Source: Pseudomonas sp. N3-W (GTDB lineage Bacteria > Pseudomonadota > Gammaproteobacteria > Pseudomonadales > Pseudomonadaceae). From it: a DNA stretch of 64,000 bases. Shown piece after piece: positions 19,136 through 30,527 of this stretch (position 1 is its first letter; the number at the start of each line of letters is the position of its first letter). The DNA is taken from assembly GCF_024970185.1 (NCBI RefSeq), contig NZ_CP103965.1:5661001-5725000 (forward strand). Direction: 5' to 3'. The translations under genes were made by a program, and so were the position numbers. Below the pieces are notes generated by a model. It did not search any database. It was given only the letters and a program-made list of their open reading frames with translations, and had not been told where the DNA came from.

Positions 19136-22073
19136 CCTGACCCAGATGATCCTGATCAGCGCCGCGTACCTGGCGGTGCTGTTCGGCGTCGCCTGGATCA
19201 GCGAACGGGGCATGATCCCCCGGGCGATCATTCGCCACCCGCTGACGTACACGCTGTCGCTGGGCGTTTATGCCAGCGCCTGGGCGTTCTACGGCACGGT
19301 GGGCCTGGCGTATCAGTATGGCTACGGCTTTCTGTCCAGTTATCTGGGCGTCTCCGGGGCATTTCTGCTGGCGCCGGTGTTGCTGTATCCGATCCTGAAA
19401 ATCACCCGCACCTATCAACTGTCCTCGCTGGCCGACCTGTTCGCGTTTCGCTTCCGCAGCACCTGGGCCGGGGCGCTGACGACGATCTTCATGCTGATCG
19501 GCGTGCTGCCCTTGCTGGCGTTGCAGATTCAGGCAGTGGCCGACTCCATCGGTATCCTCACCCACGAGCCGGTGCAGCACCGGGTGGCCCTGAGTTTCTG
19601 CGCGCTGATTACCCTGTTCACGATTTTCTTCGGCTCGCGCCATATCGCCACCCGTGAGAAGCACGAGGGGCTGGTGTTCGCGATTGCCTTCGAATCGGTG
19701 ATCAAGCTGATCGCCATCGGTGGCGTCGGCCTGTATGCGTTGTATGGCGTGTTCGACGGCCCGCAACAGCTCGAGGTCTGGCTGCTGCAAAACCAGACCG
19801 CCCTCGCCGCCCTGCACACGCCATTGCAGGAAGGTCCTTGGCGCACGCTGCTGCTGGTGTTCTTCGCCTCGGCCATCGTGATGCCGCACATGTATCACAT
19901 GACATTCACTGAAAACCTCAACCCGCGCTCGCTCGTCAGCGCGAGCTGGGGCCTGCCGCTGTTCCTGCTGCTGATGAGCCTGGCGGTGCCGCTGATTCTC
20001 TGGGCGGGGCTGAAGCTCGGCGCGACAACGAGTCCGGAATATTTCACCCTGGGCGTCGGCATCGCCGCCAATAACAAGGCCCTGGCGTTGCTGGCTTACG
20101 TCGGTGGTTTGTCGGCGTCCAGCGGGCTGATCATTGTGACGACCCTGGCGCTGTCCGGGATGGCGCTCAACCATTTGGTCCTGCCGCTGTATCAGCCGCC
20201 GGCCGAAGGCAACATCTACCGGTGGCTGAAGTGGACTCGCCGGGCGCTGATCGTCGCGATCATCATGGCCGGTTACGGCTTCTACCTGCTGCTGGGCGCC
20301 GAGCAGGATCTGGCCAACCTCGGCATCGTGGCGTTCGTCGCCACCTTGCAGTTCCTGCCGGGGGTGTTGTCGGTGTTGTACTGGCCGACCGCCAATCGCC
20401 GGGGTTTCATCGCAGGCTTGCTGGCGGGGATTGTGGTGTGGATCATCACCATGCTGTTGCCGCTGGTCGGCAACCTGCAAGGCTTCTACATTCCGCTGCT
20501 GAACATGATCTACGTGCTGGACGACACCAGTTGGCACATGGCGGCCATCGCCTCGCTGGCAGCCAACGTACTGATGTTCACCCTGATTTCGCTGTTCACC
20601 AACGCCAGTCCTGAAGAAGCCAGCGCCGCCGAAGCCTGCGCAGTGGACAACGTCCGTCGCCCGCAACGCCGCGAACTGCACGCCGCCTCGCCCCAGGAAT
20701 TCGCCACGCAACTGGCCAAACCGTTGGGCGCCAAGGCCGCGCAGAAGGAAGTCGAGCAGGCGTTGCGCGATCTTTATCTGCCGTTCGACGAGCGCAGGCC
20801 TTATGCCCTGCGCCGATTGCGTGACCGGATCGAAGCCAACCTCTCCGGCCTGATGGGCCCGAGTGTCGCCCAGGACATGGTCGAGACGTTCCTGCCGTAC
20901 AAGGCCGGTGGCGAGAACTACGTCACCGAAGACATCCACTTCATCGAAAGTCGCCTTGAGGACTATCACTCGCGCCTCACCGGCCTTGCCGCCGAACTCG
21001 ATGCCTTGCGCCGTTATCACCGCCAGACCTTGCAGGAACTGCCGATGGGCGTCTGCTCCCTGGCCAAGGATCAGGAGATCCTGATGTGGAACAAAGCCAT
21101 GGAGGAGCTGACCGGCATTGCCGCACAGCGTGTGGTGGGTTCGCGTCTGGGCACGATTGGCGATCCATGGAAAGAGTTGCTGCAGGGCTTCATCAACCTG
21201 CCAGACGAACACTTGCACAAGCAGCATCTGGCCCTCGACGGCCAGACCCGCTGGCTTAACCTGCACAAAGCGGCCATCGACGAACCGCTGGCGCCGGGCA
21301 ACAGTGGCCTGGTATTGCTGGTGGAAGACCTGACCGAAACCCAGATGCTTGAAGACAAACTGGTGCACTCCGAGCGTCTGGCCAGCATTGGCCGACTCGC
21401 GGCGGGCGTGGCCCATGAAATCGGCAACCCGATCACCGGCATTGCCTGTCTGGCGCAGAACCTGCGCGAAGAGCGCGAAGAAGATGCCGAACTGACGGAA
21501 ATCAGCGGCCAGATTCTCGAACAGACCAAGCGCGTATCACGCATCGTCCAGTCGCTGATGAGCTTCGCCCATGCCGGCAGCCATCAGCACAGCGACGAGC
21601 CCGTCTGTCTGGCCGAAGTCGCCCAGGACGCCATCGGCTTGCTGGCCCTGAACCGACGCAATTTCGAAGTTCAGTTCTACAACCTGTGCGACCCCGACCA
21701 CTGGGTCGAGGGCGATCCACAGCGGCTCGCACAGGTGCTGATCAACCTGCTCTCCAATGCCCGCGACGCCTCGCCCCCGCACAGTGCGGTACGGGTAAAA
21801 AGCGAAGCCGGCGAACACACGGTCGACCTGATCGTGGAAGACGAGGGCAGCGGCATTCCGAAGAACATCATGGATAGATTGTTCGAACCCTTCTTCACCA
21901 CCAAGGATCCTGGCGAAGGCACCGGTCTGGGCCTTGCACTGGTCTATTCCATCGTTGAAGAGCATTATGGACAAATCACCATCGACAGCCCGGCTGATGT
22001 TCAAAGCCAACGCGGCACCCGTATCCGGGTGACTTTACCGCGTCATGTCGAAGCGACGTCCGCTGTGAACTGA
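19119..22073 (+). CDS. cbrA: Sensor histidine kinase CbrA
   Basis: Sensor of the CbrAB system governing carbon/nitrogen balance and amino acid use. The 984-residue product has an N-terminal SLC5/sodium-solute symporter-like domain with about 13 membrane segments (to about residue 500). A linker/STAC-like and PAS region follows (about 500-740). The kinase core has [14 protein letters not shown] (phospho-His), [11 protein letters not shown] (N box), VEDEGSGIP and [20 protein letters not shown] (F and G2 boxes). The Met two codons in (19125) is an alternative start. cbrB follows after 22 bp. Confidence 0.97.
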   Translation: MPMSFSLTQMILISAAYLAVLFGVAWISERGMIPRAIIRHPLTYTLSLGVYASAWAFYGTVGLAYQYGYGFLSSYLGVSGAFLLAPVLLYPILKITRTYQLSSLADLFAFRFRSTWAGALTTIFMLIGVLPLLALQIQAVADSIGILTHEPVQHRVALSFCALITLFTIFFGSRHIATREKHEGLVFAIAFESVIKLIAIGGVGLYALYGVFDGPQQLEVWLLQNQTALAALHTPLQEGPWRTLLLVFFASAIVMPHMYHMTFTENLNPRSLVSASWGLPLFLLLMSLAVPLILWAGLKLGATTSPEYFTLGVGIAANNKALALLAYVGGLSASSGLIIVTTLALSGMALNHLVLPLYQPPAEGNIYRWLKWTRRALIVAIIMAGYGFYLLLGAEQDLANLGIVAFVATLQFLPGVLSVLYWPTANRRGFIAGLLAGIVVWIITMLLPLVGNLQGFYIPLLNMIYVLDDTSWHMAAIASLAANVLMFTLISLFTNASPEEASAAEACAVDNVRRPQRRELHAASPQEFATQLAKPLGAKAAQKEVEQALRDLYLPFDERRPYALRRLRDRIEANLSGLMGPSVAQDMVETFLPYKAGGENYVTEDIHFIESRLEDYHSRLTGLAAELDALRRYHRQTLQELPMGVCSLAKDQEILMWNKAMEELTGIAAQRVVGSRLGTIGDPWKELLQGFINLPDEHLHKQHLALDGQTRWLNLHKAAIDEPLAPGNSGLVLLVEDLTETQMLEDKLVHSERLASIGRLAAGVAHEIGNPITGIACLAQNLREEREEDAELTEISGQILEQTKRVSRIVQSLMSFAHAGSHQHSDEPVCLAEVAQDAIGLLALNRRNFEVQFYNLCDPDHWVEGDPQRLAQVLINLLSNARDASPPHSAVRVKSEAGEHTVDLIVEDEGSGIPKNIMDRLFEPFFTTKDPGEGTGLGLALVYSIVEEHYGQITIDSPADVQSQRGTRIRVTLPRHVEATSAVN

Positions 22074-22095
22074 GACCGTCGAGAGTATCGAATCA

Positions 22096-23532
22096 ATGCC
22101 GCACATTTTGATCGTCGAAGACGAAACAATTATCCGCTCCGCCTTGCGCCGCCTGCTGGAACGTAACCAGTATCAGGTCAGCGAAGCCGGATCCGTGCAG
22201 GAAGCACAAGAGCGTTTCAGCATTCCCACGTTTGACCTGATTGTCAGCGACCTGCGCCTGCCCGGCGCCCCAGGCACCGAGTTGATCAAACTCGGCCAGG
22301 GCACGCCGGTGCTGATCATGACCAGCTACGCCAGCCTGCGTTCGGCCGTCGACTCGATGAAGATGGGCGCGGTGGACTACATCGCCAAGCCTTTCGATCA
22401 CGACGAAATGCTCCAGGCCGTCGCGCGCATTCTGCGTGACCGGAAATCGGCGCCCGCTGGCAGCGAACCGGTCGTCGGCAAAACGGCCAATGGCAGCGCA
22501 AAGGCGGGTGTCGATAACAGTAATGGCGAAATCGGCATCATCGGCTCATGCCCGCCAATGCAGGATCTGTACAGCAAGATCCGCAAAGTTGCGCCAACCG
22601 ATTCCAATGTCTTGATTCAAGGCGAATCCGGCACCGGTAAAGAACTGGTGGCCCGCGCCCTGCACAACCTGTCCAAGCGCGCCAAGGCACCGATGATCTC
22701 GGTAAACTGCGCGGCCATTCCGGAAAGCCTGATCGAGTCCGAATTGTTCGGCCATGAAAAAGGCGCATTCACTGGCGCCAGCGCCGGTCGTGCTGGCCTG
22801 GTGGAAGCAGCGGATGGCGGCACTCTGTTCCTCGATGAAATCGGCGAGTTGCCGCTGGAAGCCCAGGCCCGCCTGCTGCGCGTATTGCAGGAAGGCGAAA
22901 TTCGCCGGGTCGGCTCGGTGCAGTCGCAGAAAGTCGATGTACGCCTGATTGCCGCGACCCACCGCGACCTCAAGAGCCTGGCCAAGATTGGCCAGTTCCG
23001 TGAAGACCTTTATTACCGTCTGCACGTGATCGCCCTGAAACTGCCCGCCCTGCGCGAACGCGGTGCGGACGTCAACGAAATCGCCACTGCCTTCCTGGCG
23101 CGGCAGAGTGCGAGGGTCAACCGTACCGACCTGAAATTCGCAGCGGATGCCGAACAGGCCATTCGTCATTACTCCTGGCCGGGCAACGTGCGGGAACTGG
23201 AGAACGCTGTCGAACGTGCGGTGATTCTGTGCGAGAGCCCGGAAATCTCTGCAGAGTTGCTGGGCATCGACATCGAACTGAGCGACCTGGAAGACGACGA
23301 CTTCATCGGTCTGGCGCCGCAACAGGGCGGCAACGCCGGTAACACCAGCCACGAACCGACCGAAGACCTGTCGCTGGAAGACTACTTCCAGCACTTTGTT
23401 CTCGAGCATCAGGATCACATGACCGAGACCGAACTGGCACGCAAGCTCGGGGTGAGCCGCAAGTGCCTGTGGGAACGCCGCCAGCGCCTGGGCATTCCAC
23501 GGCGCAAGACCGGGGTAGCCAGCGAGAGCTGA
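22096..23532 (+). CDS. cbrB: Sigma54-dependent response regulator CbrB
   Basis: NtrC-type activator of 478 residues. It has a receiver domain with acidic pocket ED (8-9) and phospho-acceptor Asp52 in SDLRLPG. The AAA+ domain has Walker A GESGTGKE, the sigma54-contact loop GAFTGA and Walker [15 protein letters not shown]-terminal Fis-type HTH is [20 protein letters not shown]. Phosphorylated by CbrA, it activates the crcZ sRNA directly downstream, for which a sigma54 promoter and paired sites are visible. Confidence 0.97.
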   Translation: MPHILIVEDETIIRSALRRLLERNQYQVSEAGSVQEAQERFSIPTFDLIVSDLRLPGAPGTELIKLGQGTPVLIMTSYASLRSAVDSMKMGAVDYIAKPFDHDEMLQAVARILRDRKSAPAGSEPVVGKTANGSAKAGVDNSNGEIGIIGSCPPMQDLYSKIRKVAPTDSNVLIQGESGTGKELVARALHNLSKRAKAPMISVNCAAIPESLIESELFGHEKGAFTGASAGRAGLVEAADGGTLFLDEIGELPLEAQARLLRVLQEGEIRRVGSVQSQKVDVRLIAATHRDLKSLAKIGQFREDLYYRLHVIALKLPALRERGADVNEIATAFLARQSARVNRTDLKFAADAEQAIRHYSWPGNVRELENAVERAVILCESPEISAELLGIDIELSDLEDDDFIGLAPQQGGNAGNTSHEPTEDLSLEDYFQHFVLEHQDHMTETELARKLGVSRKCLWERRQRLGIPRRKTGVASES

Positions 23533-23579
23533 ACGTCACCTGTCAGGTGTGCGGGTAACACGTGACAATGTGAAAAAAC

Positions 23580-23605
23580 TGTTACCGCAGTCTTTTCACG
23601 TAACA
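23580..23605 (+). promoter_or_regulatory. Candidate CbrB binding site upstream of crcZ
   Basis: TGTTAC (23580-23585) and GTAACA (23600-23605) form an inverted repeat with 14 bp between them, as I recall for CbrB sites. A further GTAACA lies at 23555-23560. They are about 100-150 bp upstream of the crcZ sigma54 promoter, a normal enhancer distance. Confidence 0.65.
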
Positions 23606-23609
23606 AAAG

Positions 23610-23643
23610 CCGGGGCTTACGGTAACGAAGCCCCGGTTTTTTT
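23610..23643 (+). terminator. Rho-independent terminator of cbrB
   Basis: CCGGGGCTT (23610-23618) pairs with AAGCCCCGG (23628-23636), followed by seven T. It separates cbrAB transcription from crcZ. Confidence 0.93.
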
Positions 23644-23703
23644 GGGCCCGAAAAAAGCTCCTCCATCCCGCTAAGCCCTTGTTTTATTGGGCTTCACTAA
23701 AGT

Positions 23704-23719
23704 TGGCACGCACCCTGCT
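23704..23719 (+). promoter_or_regulatory. Sigma54 promoter of crcZ
   Basis: TGGCACGCACCCTGCT has GG and GC exactly ten bases apart and matches the -24/-12 consensus well. The predicted transcription start is near 23730. Confidence 0.9.
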
Positions 23720-23729
23720 ATATGTTTAG

Positions 23730-24105
23730 TACAAGAACAATAACAAGCAATGAACAAGACAATAAAAATAAGACGAATCGACTCACGCACAATAAAAACA
23801 AGACGGCGAGAGGCGCAGCTAACTGATTCTTTTGGAGAGGCGTTGCAATTGGGGCTTGCCCCGCGACCAGGCCGAGAACAACAAAAAACTGTCCTAAGAC
23901 AGAGCCTGAACTGGTTGGATCGAAAGATCACCGCAACACAGCGACCAAAGCAATCCGTTTGCTCTTGGCTCCCGATTGGGAGGGTCATGAAGGAAACGCT
24001 TCATGGCATGGGCACTCAACAAAAACAAAAAGCCCGAAACCATAATAAAAATAGAGCACGCAACTACTTCTTGGGGAGCTTCGGCTCCCCTTGTAGTTTC
24101 TGCGA
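23730..24105 (+). ncRNA. crcZ: CrcZ small RNA, decoy for Hfq/Crc
   Basis: An RNA of about 375 nt between cbrB and pcnB, the conserved crcZ position. It holds at least six A-rich catabolite (AAnAAnAA-type) stretches, for example AAGAACAATAACAAG at 23733, ACAATAAAAATAAG, CAATAAAAACAAGA, GAACAACAAAAAAC and AACAAAAACAAAAAG. These bind Hfq with Crc and relieve repression of catabolic mRNAs. The 3' end is set by GGGGAGC-TTCG-GCTCCCC (24073-24090) followed by a weak T-rich stretch; the exact end is uncertain. Long frames across it are not coding. Confidence 0.9.
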
Positions 24106-24261
24106 ATCGAAATTTCCCCTTCTCCACCCCACGTATATAGCGGCGTCTTGCAGCTCATATCTGCTGCGTCCTACACCATCCCCCGACTAAATGCTAGAAT
24201 CCCGGCCCATCATGCGGTCATTCTTCGTTATGGCCGAACATTCCTTCAAACAGTGCATCCC

Positions 24262-25665
24262 ATGCTGAAGAAGCTGTTCCAGTCATTCCGTTCCCCCAAG
24301 CGTCATACGCAACACATTCGCAGTACGCCTGAAGTGCTCAACAGCGGCCAACACTCGCTGCAAAAGGCCCAATTCAGCCGTTACGCGGTCAATATTGTCG
24401 AGCGTCTGCAGAACGCCGGTTACCAGGCTTACCTGGTTGGCGGCTGCGTGCGAGACATGTTGCTGGGCATCACCCCCAAGGATTTCGACGTCGCCACCAG
24501 CGCCACCCCTGAACAGGTGCGCGCAGAGTTTCGCAATGCGCGGATCATCGGCCGGCGCTTCAAACTGGTGCATATCCACTTTGGCCGCGAAATCATCGAG
24601 GTCGCGACTTTCCGTGCCAATCACCCGCAAAACGACGAGGAAGAAGACAGCAACCAGTCTTCCCGTAACGAGAGCGGGCGCATCCTGCGCGACAACGTCT
24701 ATGGCACCCTGGAAGAAGACGCGCAACGCCGCGATTTCACCATCAACGCCCTGTATTACGATCCGGTCAGCGAGCGCATTCTTGATTACGCCAATGGCGT
24801 CCACGATATACGCAATCATCTGATCCGCCTGATCGGCGACCCGAAGCAACGCTACCAGGAAGACCCGGTACGGATGCTGCGCGCCGTGCGCTTTGCCGCC
24901 AAGCTGAATTTCGGCATCGAAAAACACAGCGCCCTGCCGATCCGCGAGCTGGCGCCGATGCTGCGTGAAATTCCATCGGCCCGCCTGTTCGAAGAAGTGC
25001 TCAAGTTGTTCCTGTCCGGGCATGCTGCAGACACCTTTGAAATGCTGGTCGACCTGCAATTGTTCGACCCGCTGTTCCCGGCCAGTGCCGAGGCGCTGGA
25101 ATACAACCCGACTTACACCCACACGCTGATCAGTGAAGCGCTGGTCAATACGGACCTGCGGATCAAGCAGAACAAACCGGTGACCCCGGCGTTCCTGTTT
25201 GCTGCACTGCTGTGGCCTGCCCTGCCGGCTCGCGTACTGCGTCTGCAAGAACGCGGCATGCCGCCGATTCCGGCGATGCAGGAAGCGGCGCACGAGCTGA
25301 TTGCCGAACAGTGCCAGCGCATCGCGATTCCGAAGCGTTTCACCATGCCGATCCGCGAGATCTGGGACATGCAGGAACGTCTGCCGCGGCGCAGCGGCAA
25401 ACGCGCCGACCTGCTGCTGGATAACCCGCGCTTCCGTGCCGGTTACGACTTCCTGCTGTTGCGCGAAAGCGCTGGCGAGCAGACCGATGGCCTGGGCGAA
25501 TGGTGGACCGACTATCAGGACGCCAACGACAGCGAACGCCGGGACATGATCCGCGACCTGAGCGGCAAGGACGAAGGCGGCACTGGTGCTCCACGCAAAC
25601 GCCGCCGCAGCGGTGGTGCCAAGCGTAAACGCGCCGCTGGCGCACCGAGCGCTACGGGCGAGTAA
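24262..25665 (+). CDS. pcnB: Poly(A) polymerase I
   Basis: Class II nucleotidyltransferase (467 residues) that adds A-tails to RNA 3' ends and promotes decay. The N-terminal catalytic head has LVGGCVRDMLLG and DFDVATSATPEQ (metal Asp pair). RRDFTINALYYD and DPVRMLRAVRFAAKL follow. The C-terminal tail is strongly basic (PRKRRRSGGAKRKRAAG), typical of PcnB and absent from CCA-adding enzymes. Start ATG 24262 (MLKKLFQSF) is preferred to upstream codons that lie near the crcZ end. folK follows immediately. Confidence 0.95.
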   Translation: MLKKLFQSFRSPKRHTQHIRSTPEVLNSGQHSLQKAQFSRYAVNIVERLQNAGYQAYLVGGCVRDMLLGITPKDFDVATSATPEQVRAEFRNARIIGRRFKLVHIHFGREIIEVATFRANHPQNDEEEDSNQSSRNESGRILRDNVYGTLEEDAQRRDFTINALYYDPVSERILDYANGVHDIRNHLIRLIGDPKQRYQEDPVRMLRAVRFAAKLNFGIEKHSALPIRELAPMLREIPSARLFEEVLKLFLSGHAADTFEMLVDLQLFDPLFPASAEALEYNPTYTHTLISEALVNTDLRIKQNKPVTPAFLFAALLWPALPARVLRLQERGMPPIPAMQEAAHELIAEQCQRIAIPKRFTMPIREIWDMQERLPRRSGKRADLLLDNPRFRAGYDFLLLRESAGEQTDGLGEWWTDYQDANDSERRDMIRDLSGKDEGGTGAPRKRRRSGGAKRKRAAGAPSATGE

Positions 25666-25668
25666 TTG

Positions 25669-26160
25669 ATGGAACGCATCTACATCGGCATGGGCAGCAA
25701 TCTGGCTGACCCCGCCGAACAGCTACGCAGCGCCGTCGAGGCGCTGGCGCAGTTGCCGCAGAGTGAACTGGCCGGGGTTTCCGCTTTCTATCAAAGCGAT
25801 TCCCTGCTGCCGGGCCAACCGCGCTACACCAATGCGGTCGCCGCGCTCGACAGCACCCTTGCACCGCTGGCCTTGCTCGATGCGCTTCAGGCCATCGAAA
25901 ACGGCCAGGGTCGGGAACGCCTTGAGCGTTGGGGCCCCCGTACGCTGGATCTGGATATCCTGTTGTTCGGTGATCGCCTGATCGATGAGCCTCGGCTCAA
26001 GGTGCCTCATTACCAGATGCAGGAACGGGCATTCGTGCTGTATCCGCTGGCCGAACTGGCGCCTGTGGATTTGCGCTTGGCCGATGGCCGGACGCTCGCC
26101 GAACTGCTCGCCGCTTGCCCGTTTGTCGGGCTGGAACGCCTTCCCAAAAATCAATACTAA
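25669..26160 (+). CDS. folK: HPPK, 6-hydroxymethyl-7,8-dihydropterin pyrophosphokinase
   Basis: Folate synthesis enzyme transferring pyrophosphate from ATP to hydroxymethyl-dihydropterin. The 163-residue product shows YIGMGSNLADP at the N-terminus, the active-site RWGPRTLDLDILLFGD (metal-binding Asp pair) and a C-terminal HYQMQERAFVLYPL segment. The ATG is three bases beyond the pcnB stop codon, so the pair is almost certainly co-transcribed. Confidence 0.96.
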   Translation: MERIYIGMGSNLADPAEQLRSAVEALAQLPQSELAGVSAFYQSDSLLPGQPRYTNAVAALDSTLAPLALLDALQAIENGQGRERLERWGPRTLDLDILLFGDRLIDEPRLKVPHYQMQERAFVLYPLAELAPVDLRLADGRTLAELLAACPFVGLERLPKNQY

Positions 26161-26450
26161 TCCCACATTGGTTTTGTGTTGATGAACAAAATGGGGAAAG
26201 TCGCCCCCCGACGATGCTGAAACGCATCAGTTACCCCGGTAACACCCCACCCGTAACAATGCGGTAACACATCCAATTGACTTCCCTCGTCCTCCTCACG
26301 ACTATAGGCGTCCCGCTGCCGCCGACACGGCGTTAAAGGGCGCAATCCAGGCCTTACAAGCACCACGAAAAGAGGGTGCGCCTGTATAAATGACGAATCA
26401 CGCGCGTTACTCGCAGTAGTTTCCACAGCGCCTGAATGAGGAATTTTTTC

Positions 26451-27251
26451 ATGCCAGCCATCACCCTGACCACGCTCCAGAGCCTCAAGCAGAAAGGTGA
26501 AAAAATCACCATGCTGACCTGCTATGACGCGACTTTCGCCCACGCCTGCAACGAGGCCGGTGTCGAAGTGCTGCTGGTGGGCGACTCCCTCGGCATGGTT
26601 CTGCAAGGTCACGACAGCACCCTGCCGGTCACCACCGCAGAAATGGCCTACCACGTCGCCTCGGTCAAACGCGGTAACAGCGATGCATTGATCCTCGCCG
26701 ACCTGCCGTTCATGGCCAATGCCACCCTCGAACAGACCATGATCAACAGCGCCACGCTGATGCAGGCCGGTGCGCACATGATCAAGGTCGAAGGTGCGTT
26801 GTGGCTGGCTGACTCGATCCGCCTGCTCGCCGAGCGCGGCGTTCCGGTTTGCGCCCACATGGGCCTGACACCGCAGGCGGTGAACATCCTCGGGGGTTAT
26901 AAAGTCCAGGGCCGGAGCGAGAACCAGGCACGCCAGATGCGCGCCGACGCCATCGCCCTGGAACAGGCCGGTGCGTCCATGTTGCTGCTTGAATGCGTCC
27001 CGAGCGAGCTGGCTCAGGAAATCACCCAGGCCGTCGGTATCCCCGTGATCGGCATCGGTGCCGGCAGCGCCACCGACGGTCAGGTGCTGGTGTTACACGA
27101 CATGCTGGGGCTGTCGATCACCGGCCGTGTGCCAAAATTCGTGAAGAACTTCATGAACGGCCAGGACAGCATTCAAGCCGCCCTGAGTGCCTATGTCAGC
27201 GAAGTCAAAGCCGTCACTTTCCCTGGTATCGAACACGGATTCTCTGCATGA
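26451..27251 (+). CDS. panB: 3-methyl-2-oxobutanoate hydroxymethyltransferase
   Basis: First enzyme of pantothenate synthesis, using methylene-tetrahydrofolate and the keto acid of valine. It is a 266-residue TIM barrel with [37 protein letters not shown] (metal Asp) and the C-terminal [23 protein letters not shown] precedes ATG 26451. Its end overlaps panC by 4 bp. The 290-bp gap before it shows no convincing promoter or terminator. Confidence 0.97.
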   Translation: MPAITLTTLQSLKQKGEKITMLTCYDATFAHACNEAGVEVLLVGDSLGMVLQGHDSTLPVTTAEMAYHVASVKRGNSDALILADLPFMANATLEQTMINSATLMQAGAHMIKVEGALWLADSIRLLAERGVPVCAHMGLTPQAVNILGGYKVQGRSENQARQMRADAIALEQAGASMLLLECVPSELAQEITQAVGIPVIGIGAGSATDGQVLVLHDMLGLSITGRVPKFVKNFMNGQDSIQAALSAYVSEVKAVTFPGIEHGFSA

Positions 27252-28108
27252 ACACCGTAAAAACCGTACGCGAACTGCGGGCCGCCGTGGCCCGCGCCCG
27301 TAGTGAAGGCAAGCGCATCGGCTTCGTGCCGACCATGGGCAACCTGCACAGCGGACATGTCGCGCTGATTACCAAAGCTACCCAGCGGGTGGATTTCGTG
27401 GTCGCGAGCATCTTCGTCAATCCGCTGCAATTTGGCGCCGGCGAAGACCTCGACAAGTACCCGCGCACCCTGGCGGCAGATCAGGAAAAACTGCTCCAGG
27501 CCGGCTGCCACCTGCTGTTCGCCCCCACCGTCGAAGAAATGTACCCCGACGGCATGGCCGGCCAGACCCGTGTCAGCGTCCCGCAATTATCTGAAGGCCT
27601 GTGCGGCGCCAGCCGTCCGGGGCATTTTGAAGGCGTGGCGACGGTGGTCAGCAAGCTGTTCAACATGGTCCAGCCGGACCTGGCGATTTTTGGCCAGAAA
27701 GACTTCCAGCAACTGGCCGTTATCCGCGCGCTGGTGCACGACCTGAACATGCCGATCCAGATCATCGGCGAGCCGACCGTACGTGCCCCCGATGGCCTGG
27801 CGCTGTCGTCGCGCAATGGTTTCCTCAGCGCTGAACAGCGGGCAACGGCGCCGGTGGTTTATCGCACCCTGAGCCAGATCGCCGAGGCGATTAAACAGGG
27901 ACGTCGCGATTACCCGGCATTGATTGGCGAGCAAGTCCAACAGCTCGAAACAGCCGGCCTGCGCACCGATTACCTGGAAATCCGCCACGCCCTGACCTTG
28001 CGTCCGGCGACCCCGGAAGATCGGGACCTGGTGATTCTGGTGGCGGCGTTCCTCGGTACGACACGGTTGATCGACAACCTGCACCTGAATCTCGACACGA
28101 CAGCCTAA
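27248..28108 (+). CDS. panC: Pantothenate synthetase
   Basis: ATP-dependent ligation of pantoate with beta-alanine. The 286-residue product has the nucleotide-site [14 protein letters not shown], the [20 protein letters not shown] pantoate region, [20 protein letters not shown] and [11 protein letters not shown] (KMSKS-like). The ATG overlaps the panB stop (ATGA). A longer open frame upstream lies inside panB and is not the start. Confidence 0.97.
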   Translation: MNTVKTVRELRAAVARARSEGKRIGFVPTMGNLHSGHVALITKATQRVDFVVASIFVNPLQFGAGEDLDKYPRTLAADQEKLLQAGCHLLFAPTVEEMYPDGMAGQTRVSVPQLSEGLCGASRPGHFEGVATVVSKLFNMVQPDLAIFGQKDFQQLAVIRALVHDLNMPIQIIGEPTVRAPDGLALSSRNGFLSAEQRATAPVVYRTLSQIAEAIKQGRRDYPALIGEQVQQLETAGLRTDYLEIRHALTLRPATPEDRDLVILVAAFLGTTRLIDNLHLNLDTTA

Positions 28109-28124
28109 ACACCGCAATCCCCCC

Positions 28125-28152
28125 TGTGGGAGCGAGCCTGCTCGCTCCCACA
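28125..28152. repeat. REP palindrome
   Basis: TGTGGGAGCGAGC and its complement are two bases apart, making a compact perfect hairpin between panC and panD. It may also serve as a 3' end for panBC mRNA. Confidence 0.85.
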
Positions 28153-28242
28153 TTGGTTTGTACCAGGTCCGAAGGTGTATTGCCGCCCACAATCCCTTCG
28201 GGCAAACTGCCCGCCGTTCGATTCCGACCTGGGAAACTCCTC

Positions 28243-28623
28243 ATGCACGCCATCATGCTCAAGGCCAAGCTGCATCGCGCCGAAGTGACTCACGCTGTCC
28301 TCGATTACGAAGGCTCTTGCGCCATCGACGGCGAATGGCTGGACTTGTCCGGCATCCGTGAATACGAGCAAATCCAGATCTACAACGTCGACAACGGCGA
28401 ACGCTTCACCACCTACGCCATCCGTGGCGAAGACGGCTCGCGGATGATTTCGGTCAACGGTGCCGCCGCGCACAAAGCCAAGGTCGGCGACCGGGTGATC
28501 ATCTGCGCTTACGCTCACTACAGCGAAGCCGAGCTGCCGGACTTCAAGCCGCGCATGCTCTACATGGCGCCGGGTAACGAACTGAGCCACACCAGCAACG
28601 CCATCCCGGTTCAGCTCGCCTGA
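28243..28623 (+). CDS. panD: Aspartate 1-decarboxylase precursor
   Basis: Pyruvoyl enzyme making beta-alanine for PanC. The 126-residue proenzyme carries the self-cleavage site Gly24-Ser25 in YEGSCAID, the catalytic Lys9 region ([12 protein letters not shown]) and Tyr58-type residues in [12 protein letters not shown]. The start at 28243 puts the cleavage site at the family position; Met5 (28255) is an alternative. It is separated from panBC by a REP hairpin, so it may have its own promoter. Confidence 0.96.
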   Translation: MHAIMLKAKLHRAEVTHAVLDYEGSCAIDGEWLDLSGIREYEQIQIYNVDNGERFTTYAIRGEDGSRMISVNGAAAHKAKVGDRVIICAYAHYSEAELPDFKPRMLYMAPGNELSHTSNAIPVQLA

Positions 28624-28640
28624 GCCCTTCTCTCTTCCGT

Positions 28641-28696
28641 TTGTCGGACCGTTCCCGTCCCGATGTATAAAAAAGTACCGGGAACGGGTCAGACAA
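28641..28696 (+). other. Long imperfect hairpin after panD
   Basis: TTGTC-GACC-GTTCCCG (28641-28657) pairs with CGGGAAC-GGGTC-GACAA (28679-28696), apart from single-base bulges. The loop is A/T-rich (TGTATAAAAAAGTA). There is no T-tail. It could be the panD 3' end or a leader element of pgi. Confidence 0.5.
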
Positions 28697-28841
28697 AGTC
28701 AAGACAGATCGCAGCGCGAGGTTTACTGTATTCGCCCTGTGCCATGAAATCGTGTCGACACAGTTGACCGGACGCCCAACCACAGCGCTCCGGGTCTTTT
28801 CGTGCTCAAAAGCCGTTCAAGTAAAAAGGAAAATCGCAGCG

Positions 28842-30506
28842 ATGGCGTACTACCGCACTCCTCAAGACGTTACCGCTCTGCCTGCCTGGCAAGCGTTGAA
28901 AGATCACCGCCAGGCCATGCAGGATTTCAGCATGCGCGAGGCATTCAATGCCGATCCGCAGCGCTTTACCCAATTCACCCTCAGCAGCTGCGGTCTGTTT
29001 CTCGACTATTCGAAGAACCTGATCAACGCACAGACCCGCAACCTGCTGGTGGGCCTGGCCAACGAAGTTGACCTCAAGGGCGCGATCAAGGCGATGTTCG
29101 ACGGCGAAATCGTCAACTCCTCCGAAGGTCGTCCGGCCCTGCACACCGCACTGCGCCGCCCGGTAGGCGACAAGTTGCTGGTCAATGGCGTCAACGTGAT
29201 GCCAGACGTGCACAAGGTGCTGAACCAGATCACCGACCTCGTGGGCCGCATCCACGACGGCCTGTGGCGCGGTTACACCGAGAAGCCAATCACCGACGTG
29301 GTGAACATCGGTATCGGTGGTTCGTTCCTCGGCCCGGAACTGGTTTCCGAAGCGCTGCTGTCCTACGCCCAGAAAGGCGTGCGCTGCCATTACCTGGCGA
29401 ACATCGATGGCAGTGAGTTCCACGAACTGACCATGAAGCTGCGCGCCGAGACCACGCTGTTCATCGTCTCGTCGAAATCCTTCAACACCCTCGAAACTCT
29501 GAAAAATGCCCAGGCCGCACGCGCCTGGTACCTGGCTCAGGGCGGATCGGAAGCCGAGCTGTATCGTCACTTCATCGCGGTATCGAGCAACAACGCCGCT
29601 GCCGTGGCGTTCGGTATCCGCGAAGAGAACATCTTCCCGATGTGGGACTGGGTCGGCGGTCGTTATTCGCTGTGGTCGGCCATCGGTCTGCCGATTGCCC
29701 TGGCCATCGGCATGTCGAACTTCAAGGAACTGCTGTCCGGTGCCTACACCATGGACCAGCATTTCCAGACCGCGCCATTCGAGCAGAACATGCCGGTGCT
29801 GCTGGGCCTGCTGGGCGTCTGGTACGGCAACTTCTGGGGTGCGCGCAGCCACGCGATCCTGCCGTACGACCACTACCTGCGCAACATCACCAAGCACTTG
29901 CAACAGCTGGACATGGAATCCAACGGCAAGAGCGTGCGCCAGGACGGCACGCCAGTGTCCACCGATACCGGTCCGGTGATCTGGGGCGGCGTCGGCTGCA
30001 ACGGTCAGCATGCCTACCACCAGTTGCTGCACCAGGGCACCCAACTGATTCCGGCTGATTTCATCGTGCCGATCGTCAGCTTCAACCCAGTGTCCGATCA
30101 CCACCAGTGGCTGTATGCGAACTGCCTGTCGCAAAGCCAGGCACTGATGCTTGGCAAAACCCTGGCGGAAGCTGAAACCGAGCTGCGCGACAGGGGCATG
30201 GGCGAAGCCGAGGTGCAGAAACTGGCACCGCACAAGGTGATTCCGGGCAATCGTCCGAGCAACACCCTGGTGGTCGAGCGCATCAGCCCGCGTCGTCTTG
30301 GCGCACTGGTGGCGATGTACGAGCACAAAGTCTTCGTGCAAAGCGTGGTCTGGGGCATCAACGCCTTCGACCAGTGGGGTGTTGAGCTGGGTAAAGAGCT
30401 GGGCAAAGGCGTCTACAACCGCCTGGTCGGCAGCGAAGAAACCCCGGCTGACGATGCTTCGACACAGGGCCTGATCAACTACTTCCGTGGTCGTCACCGC
30501 GGGTGA
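28842..30506 (+). CDS. pgi: Glucose-6-phosphate isomerase
   Basis: Interconverts glucose-6-phosphate and fructose-6-phosphate. It is a 554-residue protein of normal length. Signatures are [15 protein letters not shown], the phosphate-binding [46 protein letters not shown] (catalytic His) and GVYNRLVG near the C-terminus. The start [10 protein letters not shown] at 28842 follows AAAAAGGA by about a dozen bases; upstream codons are spurious. Confidence 0.97.
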   Translation: MAYYRTPQDVTALPAWQALKDHRQAMQDFSMREAFNADPQRFTQFTLSSCGLFLDYSKNLINAQTRNLLVGLANEVDLKGAIKAMFDGEIVNSSEGRPALHTALRRPVGDKLLVNGVNVMPDVHKVLNQITDLVGRIHDGLWRGYTEKPITDVVNIGIGGSFLGPELVSEALLSYAQKGVRCHYLANIDGSEFHELTMKLRAETTLFIVSSKSFNTLETLKNAQAARAWYLAQGGSEAELYRHFIAVSSNNAAAVAFGIREENIFPMWDWVGGRYSLWSAIGLPIALAIGMSNFKELLSGAYTMDQHFQTAPFEQNMPVLLGLLGVWYGNFWGARSHAILPYDHYLRNITKHLQQLDMESNGKSVRQDGTPVSTDTGPVIWGGVGCNGQHAYHQLLHQGTQLIPADFIVPIVSFNPVSDHHQWLYANCLSQSQALMLGKTLAEAETELRDRGMGEAEVQKLAPHKVIPGNRPSNTLVVERISPRRLGALVAMYEHKVFVQSVVWGINAFDQWGVELGKELGKGVYNRLVGSEETPADDASTQGLINYFRGRHRG

Positions 30507-30527
30507 TCCAACGCCAAACTGCTAACC

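Noticed and set aside
19098..21416. 772-codon frame opposite cbrA
   Set aside because: Shadow of the kinase gene; very Gln/Arg/His-rich with no recognisable fold.
23750..24190. 146-codon frame across crcZ
   Set aside because: Coincides with the A-rich sRNA; Lys/Arg/Thr-rich noise without a ribosome binding site.
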